Part shown: piece after piece, positions 1 to 7,196 of the stretch
How the letters are laid out: every line of letters starts with the position of its first letter
How positions within the stretch are numbered: position 1 is the first letter of the stretch
NCBI GenBank assembly: GCA_900549645.1
Contig: URPD01000018.1
Location: forward strand, 1-28,869
Reading direction: 5' to 3'
Origin: an uncultured Eubacteriales bacterium
GTDB lineage: Bacteria > Bacillota > Clostridia > Oscillospirales > Oscillospiraceae
DNA length: 28,869 nucleotides
Translations under genes and position numbers: made by a program
The notes under the pieces: model-generated
The model's input: only the letters and a program-made list of their open reading frames with translations
Databases searched by the model: none
What the model was told of the DNA's origin: nothing

Positions 1-80
1 GTCCCAGAAAATGCCTCGGCTGGCGCTCACCTGCCGAAGTGTTCCATAATTTTGGCGTTGCACTTGCTTGACTTTCTGCC
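1..80. repeat. Left copy of an 80-bp inverted repeat at the window ends
   Basis: Bases 1-80 match the reverse complement of 28775-28854 at 78 of 80 positions; the differences are at positions 41 (g against a) and 56 (c against t). Outside these limits the two sides are unrelated. No gene is apparent in 1-107. The copy starts exactly at the window edge, so its true outer limit on this side cannot be seen. It is either a dispersed repeat at which an assembly stopped or a real inverted repeat around 28.7 kb. Confidence 0.95.
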
Positions 81-107
81 CTTTCATCATATCTTATCGT
101 CTTTTTG

Positions 108-1520
108 TCACACGATCCTGCGGGCTTCATAGCCGCGGGTCGCGTAGTAGCCGGTGGTCAGGTCGGTGATGATAACGCCGCTGCGGGAGTTCGCCGCGTG
201 GACGAACTGGCCGTTGCCGATATACATGCCGACGTGGCCTATGTAGCCGTTGGAGTAGAAGCACAGAATGTCGCCGGGTTGAAGCTCGCTGGGATCAACA
301 TGGACGCCGTTGCGCGCCTGGTCCTCTGCGACGCGGTTGAGCTGGTATCCGAACTGGCTGTACACATAGTACATCAGGCCGGAGCAGTCAAAGCCGGTGG
401 AGGGAGAGGTGCCGCCCCAGACGTAATTATAGCCGACAAACTGAAGCGCGTACTCGGCGATCTGACGCCCAAGCTCGGAGCCGCCAGTGCCGGAGACTGC
501 GGGCTTCGTGGTCGTAACGTACTGGCTGTAAACATAGCCGGACTGACCGTCGATAACGCAGGCCGTCCAGTCGCCGGAGGTACCGGTGACGCTTATCTCC
601 TTACCGGTGTTGTACTCGCCGAGTATGGAGGAAGAGAGGGACGGGCCGCTGCGGAAGCGAACCGTGTTGCCGCGGATGTACGCGGTGGTCGTTTCAGGCT
701 CTTCAACGGTCGTGTCGCTGCCGGGCTTCGTGGTAGTGACGTACTGGCTGTAAACGTAGCCGGACTGGCCGTCAATGCGGCAGGCCGTCCAGTCGCCGGA
801 GCTGCCGGTTATGGTAAGCTCCTTGCCGCGGTTATAGCTGTTTATAATGCCGTGGCTGGTGGAGGGGCCGGTACGGAAACGGACGCTGTCGCCGCTTATG
901 TATCCCGTCGTCTCGACAACGGGGTCAGGCTCCGGAGTGGGTTCGGGCGTGGGTTCCGGAGTCGGCTCCGGAGTCGGCTCCGGGGTAGGCTCCGGAGTGG
1001 GAGCGGGGGTCTCGCCGCTGTCGCTCTTCAGGGTAACGTACTGGCTGTAAACATAGCCCGCCTGACCGTTTATGATGCAGGCAGTCCAGTCGCCGGAATA
1101 ACCGGTGACGCTCAGCTCCTTGCCGGTGTTATACTCGCCCAATATAGTGGAATCCGTGGACGGGCCGCTGCGGAAACGGACATACATGGCGTTGATCGTG
1201 CCCGGCTGAGCTTCGCCGACCACAATGACTTCCGCGCCGCCGTTTTCGCCGCTGTCCGCCTGTACGCTCAGGTACATGGAGGACATGAAGCCGTCTCTGC
1301 CGTTATAATTCACGGCATACCAACTGCTGTTAGAACGATCGGTCACAGTGACGCTGGCGCCCTTGGGCAGACAGTCGAGTATCGAATACCCGGTACCCGG
1401 ACCGCTGCGGAAGTTGACGTCGCTCGCGGTGACGGTGGCATTCTCGGCGAAGGCCGGGATCACCAGCAGCACACTTATAAGCAGAGCAATGGCGATCGTC
1501 CTGATAACTGATTTGCGCAT
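108..1520 (-). CDS. Secreted SH3-domain NlpC/P60 peptidoglycan endopeptidase
   Basis: This 470-residue exported wall hydrolase has a signal peptide (about 1-25, cut after AFA), four bacterial SH3 repeats (about 27-85, 103-164, 204-263, 278-337) and a C-terminal NlpC/P60 domain (about 350-470). The cysteine peptidase residues are visible: Cys379 in FDCSGL, His429 in GHVGMYIG and His441 in HAAN. Such enzymes cut the stem peptide of peptidoglycan, usually D-Glu to the diamino acid, and the SH3 repeats bind the wall. A Pro-Thr-Glu linker (about 173-200), coded by a 12-bp tandem repeat, separates SH3 repeats 2 and 3. Repeats 2-4 are nearly identical (GDWTAC, GYVYSQYVT), which suggests recent internal duplication. 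The ATG is preceded by AAAGGAT. The gene follows the 1545-1826 gene after 24 nt and probably shares its promoter. Exact cut site and substrate are inferred from the family. Confidence 0.95.
   Translation of the reverse strand: MRKSVIRTIAIALLISVLLVIPAFAENATVTASDVNFRSGPGTGYSILDCLPKGASVTVTDRSNSSWYAVNYNGRDGFMSSMYLSVQADSGENGGAEVIVVGEAQPGTINAMYVRFRSGPSTDSTILGEYNTGKELSVTGYSGDWTACIINGQAGYVYSQYVTLKSDSGETPAPTPEPTPEPTPEPTPEPTPEPTPEPDPVVETTGYISGDSVRFRTGPSTSHGIINSYNRGKELTITGSSGDWTACRIDGQSGYVYSQYVTTTKPGSDTTVEEPETTTAYIRGNTVRFRSGPSLSSSILGEYNTGKEISVTGTSGDWTACVIDGQSGYVYSQYVTTTKPAVSGTGGSELGRQIAEYALQFVGYNYVWGGTSPSTGFDCSGLMYYVYSQFGYQLNRVAEDQARNGVHVDPSELQPGDILCFYSNGYIGHVGMYIGNGQFVHAANSRSGVIITDLTTGYYATRGYEARRIV
928..1011 (-). 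repeat. 12-bp tandem repeat coding for a PTPE linker
   Basis: Seven consecutive 12-bp units of the type GGCTCCGGAGTS (plus-strand reading) encode the repeated Pro-Thr-Pro-Glu linker of the NlpC/P60 protein. Units differ at a few third positions. The 12-bp length keeps frame, so slippage would change linker length without breaking the protein. Confidence 0.9.
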
Positions 1521-1544
1521 TTGAAACAGATCCTTTATCTAAGA

Positions 1545-1826
1545 TTATCTGGAGGACAGCGCACGCTCAAGCCACACCACGGCGATGTCTATCGCCGTAT
1601 AGAGACTGTCTTTCTCGCTCTTTTTCACGATGCGGTCGCGCGACTTGATTGAGGGATCGGTCAACTGAAGCTGCACGGAGACCTTTGTCGCAACGTCCAG
1701 ATCCTTGACCTTCTTCGTATCGAGAATCTGAAGCATGACGATATATTTATCCGCAAAGCTTCCGTAATAGATGATATTGTCCTTCCTTTGGAGAGGGTGT
1801 CCCTTATACTCCAACGCTTTTGCCAA
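1545..1826 (-). CDS. Small conserved-looking protein of unknown function, TTG start
   Basis: I do not recognise this 93-residue protein. It is soluble, with no signal peptide or membrane segment, and looks like a small alpha/beta domain: a hydrophobic stretch around YIVMLQIL, a charged middle (DTKKVKDLDVATK) and a C-terminal amphipathic helix (AIDIAVVWLERAL). A start further upstream at 1853 would lie before the likely transcription start. The TTG at 1826 has a perfect GGAGGTG six bases ahead and gives the product MAKALEYKGH..., so I take it as the start. A strong promoter lies at 1854-1882. The NlpC/P60 gene follows after 24 nt, so the two are probably co-transcribed, which suggests but does not show a link to the cell wall. 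Confidence 0.75.
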   Translation of the reverse strand: MAKALEYKGHPLQRKDNIIYYGSFADKYIVMLQILDTKKVKDLDVATKVSVQLQLTDPSIKSRDRIVKKSEKDSLYTAIDIAVVWLERALSSR

Positions 1827-1853
1827 TGAAAGCACCTCCAGTATTGTAATCAA

Positions 1854-1882
1854 ATTGTAACACCACGCAGTCGAATTGTCAA
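1854..1882 (-). promoter_or_regulatory. Sigma-70 type promoter of the 1826 / NlpC transcript
   Basis: On the minus strand a perfect TTGACA (1877-1882) is followed by a 17-bp spacer and TACAAT (1854-1859). Transcription should begin near 1847, about 20 bases before the TTG codon at 1826, and the Shine-Dalgarno GGAGGTG falls between. This placement decides the start of the small gene. Confidence 0.85.
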
Positions 1883-1913
1883 CAGGAAATATTATGGTAA
1901 ACCATTTTTTATC

Positions 1914-4187
1914 TCAATTTCCGCCAACAATGATGATTTCGGCACCACTGCCGCTGTTATCTCCTCCGCCGGAGCCGCTGTTGTCCCCACCGGAGCTGCC
2001 GCCGTTGTTTCCGCCGCCGGTATTACCACCAGTGTTGCCTCCGGTGTTTCCGCCGCTATTGCCGCCGTTGTCGCCGGGTTCCGTGGTATCGTCCGGGGTT
2101 TCGATCTCGGCGTCTTTTTCTTCATCTTCCTCTTCTTTGACGCCGAAGATTCCGGTGTCGCCGCCGATATAGTACGGCCAAGTGAAGTCCTTATACTCAA
2201 GTCCCTCGTGCAGCGGGCGCATGACCTTTCTGAATATCTGCGCGGCCGGATTGCCGGAGACTCTTATATATTCAGGCTGGTCGTAGCCCGTCCAGACCGC
2301 CGCAACATAGTACGGCGTGCAGCCGACGAACCAACGATCCTTATAATCGGAGGTGGTACCGGTCTTGCCCGCGACGGGCATGATGCCGAGGTACGCCTCG
2401 GTACCGGTTCCGCGGTTGACCGCGTTCTGGAGCATATAAGTCATAACATGCGCGGTGTTGGCGCTGAACGCCTGAATGGTCTCAGGCTGGTTGTCCAGCA
2501 GCACATTGCCGTCGGCATCGGTAACAAGAGTGTAGGTACGGCTGTAGGTGAACACGCCGTCGTTGACAAACGAGCAGTACGCCTGCGCCATCTCGCGCAC
2601 GGTGACGCCGTTCGTGAACTGGCCGAGCGCCATGGGCGCGTATGCGCAGTCATCCGGCACAAGGCTCGTGAAGCCCAGCTTCTGGGTCAGCCAGTCGTAC
2701 GCAACCTGCGGGGTTATCTTGTCGATTATCTGCGCGGCGACGGTGTTGACCGAGTACTGAAGCGCGGTATAGATATCGATGACGCCGAAGTGCCCGCCGC
2801 CGTCGTTCGAGGGATACCAGCTGGTGCCGGTGAGGTAGATGTCAGCCGAGTCGTCAACCAGCGTATTCGGCGTGATATAGCCCATTTCTATCGCGGGGCC
2901 ATAGGACGCCAGCGGTTTTATAGACGAACCGGAGGAACGGTACGCGCCGGTGGCGCGGTTGAGCGGGAAGTTGCGATCCTTTGCGCCGACGCCGCCGCTG
3001 AGCGCCTTTATCTCGCCCGTGTAGGGGTCCATAATGACTATTGCGCTTTGCAACTGCTGATTGCTGTTCCAGGTGCGGGGGATATTGTCTGTCGTCGCGT
3101 AGATATTGTCAACATAGTACTGAACATCCGGGTCAAAGCAGGAATATATGAGATATCCACCGTTTTTCAGCATATGCTCTGCGGCGTTATAGCTCAGGGA
3201 ATTCTGCTCCATGAGGTCACGGATGACATCGTCAATGACGACCTCTTCATAGTAGCTGTATATCTGCTGGACGCCAGCGTCTTCCGGGCTGTGGGCGAAG
3301 TTCAGCGGCTCGTTGACCGCAGCAACATAGGTGTCGTAGTCGATATAGCCCTGATCGTACATCTCGCGGAGAATCGTCTCCTGACGTTCCTTATTGTTCT
3401 CCTGATTGTAGAACGGGTCATAATAGGTCGGCTTATTCGTGATGCCGACAATCGCCGCGCTCTCAGCCAGCGACAGCTCCCACACGTCCTTGCCGAAATA
3501 CTTCTGCGCTGCCGTCTCCACGCCGTAGCAGCCCTCGCCGAAATAGACGGCGTTGAAGTACCATGTGATTATCTCCTGCTTATCGTAGTTTTTCTCAAGC
3601 TCCAACGCACTGAATATCTCCGACAGCTTGCGCTGCACGGTGACTTCGTTGTTGCCGGTGAGGTTCTTGATAAGCTGCTGTGTTATGGTGGAGCCGCCGA
3701 AGTTATTCTGCATAGTTGCGAACATCTTGATGAGCGCGCCAGAGGTACGGTACCAGTCAACGCCCTTATGCTCGTAAAAACGCTTGTCCTCTATTGCGAC
3801 AAGAGCATGTTCCATGTACTCCGGTATCTGGTCGTAATCGACCCAGATTCTATCCTCATCGGCGGCGAGCTTCACAAGCTCCTGCCAGTTGCCTGAGGAG
3901 TCCTTATAGAGGATCGTACTCGATTCGGTAAGCTTATAGTCCTCCAGCGAGATGCCAAGCTCCGGCGTGAGGCAGGTCTTGACATAGTAGGCGAAAATGC
4001 AGGCAAACAGAAGTCCCGAAATAAGCAGGATCAGCAGTACCGTGCCTATCACCTTAAAAACAGAGCTGACAGCCGATGACGCCACGTCAACCGTCACATC
4101 GACCGCGGTCAGAGCGACGGGCTTTTTGCGCCGTTTCTTCGGCGCGGGTTCCTCATCCAAGGGGACGTGGTTATTATTTTCATCCAT
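1914..4187 (-). CDS. Class A penicillin-binding protein (GT51 glycosyltransferase and transpeptidase)
   Basis: This 757-residue bifunctional enzyme builds peptidoglycan at the outer face of the membrane: it polymerises lipid II and cross-links stem peptides. After a cytoplasmic Lys/Arg-rich start comes one membrane anchor (about 45-70). The GT51 domain follows, with catalytic Glu133 in EDKRFYEH and the GGSTITQQLIKN motif. The transpeptidase domain has the SxxK serine (Ser421 to Lys424, in GSSIKP), SVN (479-481) and KTGT (608-611). The C-terminus (about 705-747) is a low-complexity Gly/Asn/Ser tail ending in EIIIVGGN. Reading from 4226 would add 13 residues, but AAGGAGGTG lies 8 nt before the ATG at 4187, so I use that start. 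It is transcribed alone from the promoter near 4253. A PBP1A/1F-type enzyme; the exact subtype is not resolved. Confidence 0.96.
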   Translation of the reverse strand: MDENNNHVPLDEEPAPKKRRKKPVALTAVDVTVDVASSAVSSVFKVIGTVLLILLISGLLFACIFAYYVKTCLTPELGISLEDYKLTESSTILYKDSSGNWQELVKLAADEDRIWVDYDQIPEYMEHALVAIEDKRFYEHKGVDWYRTSGALIKMFATMQNNFGGSTITQQLIKNLTGNNEVTVQRKLSEIFSALELEKNYDKQEIITWYFNAVYFGEGCYGVETAAQKYFGKDVWELSLAESAAIVGITNKPTYYDPFYNQENNKERQETILREMYDQGYIDYDTYVAAVNEPLNFAHSPEDAGVQQIYSYYEEVVIDDVIRDLMEQNSLSYNAAEHMLKNGGYLIYSCFDPDVQYYVDNIYATTDNIPRTWNSNQQLQSAIVIMDPYTGEIKALSGGVGAKDRNFPLNRATGAYRSSGSSIKPLASYGPAIEMGYITPNTLVDDSADIYLTGTSWYPSNDGGGHFGVIDIYTALQYSVNTVAAQIIDKITPQVAYDWLTQKLGFTSLVPDDCAYAPMALGQFTNGVTVREMAQAYCSFVNDGVFTYSRTYTLVTDADGNVLLDNQPETIQAFSANTAHVMTYMLQNAVNRGTGTEAYLGIMPVAGKTGTTSDYKDRWFVGCTPYYVAAVWTGYDQPEYIRVSGNPAAQIFRKVMRPLHEGLEYKDFTWPYYIGGDTGIFGVKEEEDEEKDAEIETPDDTTEPGDNGGNSGGNTGGNTGGNTGGGNNGGSSGGDNSGSGGGDNSGSGAEIIIVGGN

Positions 4188-4252
4188 CAGAGCAGCACCT
4201 CCTTGCGTCAGATTCAAACATTGCATAAAACTCGCATTTTATACAGGTTCAT

Positions 4253-4261
4253 ATTATAACA
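4253..4261 (-). promoter_or_regulatory. Extended -10 promoter for the penicillin-binding protein
   Basis: Minus-strand TGT-TATAAT forms a consensus -10 with the TGn extension, about 65 bases before the start codon. A TTGACA lies only 8 bp upstream of it, too close to act as its -35, so recognition probably relies on the extended -10. Moderate confidence. Confidence 0.55.
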
Positions 4262-4391
4262 CAGCTTGTCAAACATAGGTAGCCATTTTGTAAATTTTTA
4301 TTTTATTAAGAAAGTATTCGCCTGTTTATGATTAAATAATACTCAAAGTGGAATAATTTAGTTGAAAAAATCATGAAAGCTGGTAATAAAT

Positions 4392-4733
4392 ATGGGACTC
4401 AGGATAAGAATAGGGCTGCTGATATGCCTTGCGATGGGGGCAGTGTTCACGGGGATGGAGGCTATCAAGACTCTGCGCCCCGAACAGGTCGAGGTCATCC
4501 CCGAAACCGTCTATGCGCAGTACGGCGAGCGCGCGGAGAGCGCGGAATTTTTCCTGCGCAGCAGCGGCGGATACGTGGCCGTGTACACGGGTCAGAAGGA
4601 GAAGGAGCCTGTCACGGTGACGGCAATCGAGGTCTCGAATCTCCGCGGCGCAGACCGCGCGATGCTCGAAAAGGGCATCCCCGTCAGTGATAAAAGCGAG
4701 CTTCTGGAGCTGCTGGAGGATCTGGGGTCGTAA
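4392..4733 (+). CDS. Small membrane-anchored protein with a BofC-like C-terminal domain
   Basis: A 113-residue protein with one N-terminal membrane segment (about 5-22) and an extracytoplasmic domain. The C-terminal half resembles the BofC C-terminal domain pattern as I remember it: a GGYVAVYTG strand pair, then a partner strand, ...RAMLEKGIPV, and a final helix SELLELLEDL. In Bacillus, BofC restrains the SpoIVB protease in the forespore pathway; related short proteins are common in Clostridia with no known role. The Shine-Dalgarno is weak. The gene stands alone, divergent from the penicillin-binding protein and followed by repeats. Assignment is by pattern only; a plain membrane-anchored unknown is the alternative. 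Confidence 0.6.
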   Translation: MGLRIRIGLLICLAMGAVFTGMEAIKTLRPEQVEVIPETVYAQYGERAESAEFFLRSSGGYVAVYTGQKEKEPVTVTAIEVSNLRGADRAMLEKGIPVSDKSELLELLEDLGS

Positions 4734-4771
4734 TTGGTAGGGCGGGGTAGGCGCTAAACGCTGCGCCACCT

Positions 4772-4822
4772 TAGCGCCCCTCTTAGGGGAGCTGGCGACC
4801 GTAAGGTCGACTGAGGGGCGCC
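4772..4822 (+). repeat. Palindromic intergenic repeat, copy R1
   Basis: Forward copy of a palindromic repeat with the frame GCGCCCCTCTTAGGGGAGCT, then a gene-specific hairpin (GCGACC-GTAA-GGTCG), then ACTGAGGGGCGCC. It is followed by ...GCCATTGGGTAAAAGA, which also follows copy R5 at 17593. It belongs to a dispersed family with copies at 5100-5150 and 17593-17643. Confidence 0.85.
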
Positions 4823-4880
4823 AGTGTATAGTAAGTGCCATTGGGTAAAAGAAAAAGCATGAGTATAGACTGCTTTTCTC

Positions 4881-4928
4881 TTGGCTCCCTTGTGTAAAGG
4901 GAGCTGTCGCGGAGCGACTGAGGGATTG
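4881..4928 (+). repeat. Palindromic intergenic repeat, copy R2
   Basis: A second subtype: TTGGCTCCCTTGTGTAAAGG, GAGCTGTCGC-GGA-GCGACTG, AGGGATTG. The stems CTCCCTT/AAGGGAG and GTCGC/GCGAC are directly visible. Its inverted partner is R3 at 4994-5047. Confidence 0.85.
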
Positions 4929-4993
4929 TCCTATTTGCTGTGAATGTCACGTATTTGCCATAAAACGGCGCACAATTTGAACCTTACATCGCG

Positions 4994-5047
4994 CAATCCC
5001 TCCGGCTCGGCTTACGCAGACCCACCTCCCTTTACACAAGGGAGGCC
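4994..5047 (-). repeat. Palindromic intergenic repeat, copy R3 (inverted)
   Basis: Minus-strand copy of the R2 subtype, reading GGCCTCCCTTGTGTAAAGGG, a divergent middle hairpin, and GGAGGGATTG. R2 and R3 face each other across about 65 bp. Confidence 0.85.
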
Positions 5048-5099
5048 ATGTAGATTTTACTCCGCTCTTTCTTTTACCCTCCGCTCTGGTCTCCCCTCT

Positions 5100-5150
5100 G
5101 GCGACCCCCCAGTCGACCTTGCGGTCGACAGCTCCCCTAAAAGGGGCGCC
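5100..5150 (-). repeat. Palindromic intergenic repeat, copy R4 (inverted)
   Basis: Minus-strand copy of the R1 subtype: GGCGCCCCTTTTAGGGGAGC, hairpin GTCGACC-GCAA-GGTCGAC, TGGGGGGTCGCC. With R1 it encloses the R2/R3 pair. The 457-base stretch 4734-5190 holds only these repeats and no gene I can support. Confidence 0.85.
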
Positions 5151-5178
5151 GCTTCGCGGCAAAGCACCACACTTACGC

Positions 5179-5210
5179 AAAAACCATGCAGTTAAAACTG
5201 CATGGTTTTT
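5179..5210 (-). terminator. Intrinsic terminator of the metK operon
   Basis: A perfect 14-bp stem (5179-5192 with 5197-5210) with a 4-base loop, followed on the minus strand by TTTTTG. The 5-prime arm lies within the last codons of the NUDIX gene, whose stop is at 5192-5194, so the final residues KTMQF are coded by the terminator stem. Confidence 0.85.
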
Positions 5211-5758
5211 AATTTATCATTCAGCTTTTTATATATGCGCTCAACAAACCACGGCTCCGTCGAGGCCTTCAGCGCGTCGTCAAGCGTGAACCACGCGACG
5301 CCGCTGTTCTCCTCCTCGCAGACGCTCAGCGCGTCCCGGTCGTCCGCTTCGAGCAGGTAGGTGACGTTCATGTGCAGATGGCTCGGAACGTACGCGCCGC
5401 GCTTTTCATGCCCGTCGACCGTGAGCACCTCAAGCGAGAATATATCCCGCGATACCGCGCGCACATTTTTGACGCCGGTTTCCTCGCGGCACTCCCGCAG
5501 TGCTACGGCCAGCAGATCACGCTCGCCGTCCGCGTGACCGCCCGTCCACGACCATGAGTCGTATATCTTATGGTAGGCCATCAGCACCCGGTCTCTGGCC
5601 GGGTTGACTACCCAGCCGGACGCGGTCATGTGCGCGACAAGGTTCGTGCGCAGGAACGCATCGTCATTGCGGCGGACGAAATCCAGCATCACTTCCCTGT
5701 CCCGCTCCTCCTGCTCACAGCAAGGGCGGTAGGCCATGATATCCTCGTATATTTCCAT
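5192..5758 (-). CDS. NUDIX hydrolase, last gene of the SAM-riboswitch operon
   Basis: A 188-residue cytoplasmic NUDIX-fold pyrophosphohydrolase. The NUDIX box is at about 73-96, GGHADGERD...REC-REETGV. Compared with the textbook Gx5Ex7REUxEExGU pattern the first glutamate is shifted by one residue (GERD), a variant I recall from the GGHADGD subfamily; the metal-binding REEx core (88-93) is intact. The substrate cannot be told from sequence. Its ATG shares one base with the stop of the hydrolase gene upstream (TGATG), so translation is coupled. The gene ends inside the operon terminator. Confidence 0.9.
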   Translation of the reverse strand: MEIYEDIMAYRPCCEQEERDREVMLDFVRRNDDAFLRTNLVAHMTASGWVVNPARDRVLMAYHKIYDSWSWTGGHADGERDLLAVALRECREETGVKNVRAVSRDIFSLEVLTVDGHEKRGAYVPSHLHMNVTYLLEADDRDALSVCEEENSGVAWFTLDDALKASTEPWFVERIYKKLNDKLKTMQF

Positions 5759-6582
5759 CAGTCCGACACCTTATACATATCCCGGCGCAGCAGCTTGCAG
5801 ACCGGCAATTCGCGGCGCGCCTCATCCACACGATTAAGGTCGATGTCGGCATAGACGATCTCCTCGCCGCTGCCGCCCTCGCAGATGATTTCGGCCAAGG
5901 GATCCGCAACCAGAGAATGACCCCAGCTGTGCCAGTGTATGCTCTCATCCAGAGCGGCGCAGCAGCCGGCCATGTATATCTGGTTGTCGATCGCTCTCGC
6001 GCGCAGCAGCATCTCCCAGTGCTTCGGTCCGGTGATATAGTTAAACTGCGCGGGGATAAAAACAAGCTCCGCGCCGCGCTGGGACAGCGTGCGTATCAGC
6101 TCCGGGAAGCGCACGTCAAAGCACACGGCGACGCCCATGCGCCCGAACTCCGTATCAAACACCGCAATGCTGTTCCCTTGGCCGAATGTCTCCGACTCAT
6201 GGCTCCGCAGTTCCGGCAGATCGGAGTCGAAAAGATGCATCTTCCGGTATTTCACAAGCTGCTTGCCGCTGCGGTCGAACACATAGCAGGTATTGTACAT
6301 GCGTCCGTTCTCGATCTCAGGTATGCTCCCGCCGACGAGCAGCAGTCCGTACTCCTTCGCCCAGTACGACATCTTTTCGACGATATCGTCGCTGCCGCGT
6401 TCGGCAAATATCTTGAACGCAGCGCTCCGGTACTGGCAGCAGTACATCTCCGGCAGGCACACGACCTGCGCGCCGTGCTCCGCCGCTTCATGCAGCATCG
6501 CCTCGGTCTTGTTCATCGTTGTATCAACGTCAAAATCAGTGCGTATCTGGCACAGCGCCAGTTTAAATTTCTTATCGCTCAT
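5758..6582 (-). CDS. Carbon-nitrogen hydrolase (nitrilase superfamily, omega-amidase type)
   Basis: A 274-residue enzyme of the nitrilase superfamily, which hydrolyses C-N bonds of amides through a Glu-Lys-Cys triad. All three are visible: Glu45 in LPEMYC, Lys114 in KYRKMHLFD and Cys154 in GVAVCFDVRFPEL. HLFDSD, the FNYITGPKHWE segment and the overall length fit the Nit2/YafV branch, whose known members are omega-amidases that hydrolyse alpha-ketoglutaramate or alpha-ketosuccinamate and act after glutamine transamination in the methionine salvage cycle. That role would suit a SAM-controlled operon, but the substrate is inferred. It overlaps the DUF1643 gene upstream by 4 nt (ATGA). Confidence 0.9.
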   Translation of the reverse strand: MSDKKFKLALCQIRTDFDVDTTMNKTEAMLHEAAEHGAQVVCLPEMYCCQYRSAAFKIFAERGSDDIVEKMSYWAKEYGLLLVGGSIPEIENGRMYNTCYVFDRSGKQLVKYRKMHLFDSDLPELRSHESETFGQGNSIAVFDTEFGRMGVAVCFDVRFPELIRTLSQRGAELVFIPAQFNYITGPKHWEMLLRARAIDNQIYMAGCCAALDESIHWHSWGHSLVADPLAEIICEGGSGEEIVYADIDLNRVDEARRELPVCKLLRRDMYKVSD

Positions 6583-7196
6583 ATTGTCTCTAAATAGCTT
6601 TTAACATCAAAGTCCACAGTTTTCTCATCCTTGCGCAGGTACAGCGGATGGTGCGGGTGCCCCTTGGCAGAGCGCTTGCCCGCGCAGAGCCAGCGCGCCC
6701 CGTAGCGCCGCCCGATGTCTACCATCTCGCGCACACAGCCGGGCAGGTACGGCCGCTTTTCGATTATGGTTCCCCATGCTGCCCATACCGCCGGGCGTAT
6801 CCCCTCGCCGACGTTCGAGAGAATATACTCAAACGCGCGCATGTTCTCCTCGTGGAGACGCAGGTTCAGCTCTCTGTCCATATCGTCGGGGCGGGTGGCA
6901 CGCTGGGCATAGACGTTGAACATCGTCCAGCTGTCAAAGCCGTTGCCCGCCGCTATTCTCGCCACGGATTTGAGCGTGTTGTCCAGATCGTCCGGCGCGG
7001 CAGTGGAGGGATTAATGCCGATGCATATGAGCGGGTTTCGCCCCTTCGTCCCCAGAATGTATCGGTATTCGGTATAGAAATCCGGCACGTACAGCCACTT
7101 TTCGCTGTCGTAATCACCCCGCCGCCCGGAGGCGGCAAGGGCATCGTCGAAGCTGAGGATCTCTATCGTCTGGCTCGCTCCGCTTGGGATATGCAT
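6579..7196 (-). CDS. DUF1643 family protein
   Basis: A 205-residue cytoplasmic protein. The centre holds the signature I associate with DUF1643: the LICIGINPSTA turn, DDLDNTLKSV, a conserved TMFNVYAQRAT strand and a later AVWAAWG motif. The family's function is unknown; the fold seems related to uracil-DNA-glycosylase-like domains, but I cannot test that here. The start overlaps the metK stop by one base (TAATG) and the end overlaps the hydrolase gene by 4 nt, so it is firmly within the SAM-controlled operon. Confidence 0.85.
   Translation of the reverse strand: MHIPSGASQTIEILSFDDALAASGRRGDYDSEKWLYVPDFYTEYRYILGTKGRNPLICIGINPSTAAPDDLDNTLKSVARIAAGNGFDSWTMFNVYAQRATRPDDMDRELNLRLHEENMRAFEYILSNVGEGIRPAVWAAWGTIIEKRPYLPGCVREMVDIGRRYGARWLCAGKRSAKGHPHHPLYLRKDEKTVDFDVKSYLETI

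Noticed and set aside
928..1011. CRISPR-like tandem repeats
   Set aside because: The 12-bp units are contiguous without spacers and lie inside a coding frame (PTPE linker).
105..1511. A 468-residue plus-strand reading frame opposite the NlpC/P60 gene
   Set aside because: It is the complement of a GC-rich gene with clear SH3 and NlpC motifs; its translation has no recognisable domain and consists of Ala/Gly/Val-rich sequence.
2208..3896. A 562-residue plus-strand reading frame opposite the penicillin-binding protein
   Set aside because: All catalytic motifs of the class A penicillin-binding protein are on the minus strand, so this frame is a shadow.
4371..4841. A minus-strand 156-residue frame opposite the BofC-like gene
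   Set aside because: It runs into the palindromic repeat and lacks a ribosome site; the plus-strand frame has a membrane anchor and a recognisable domain.
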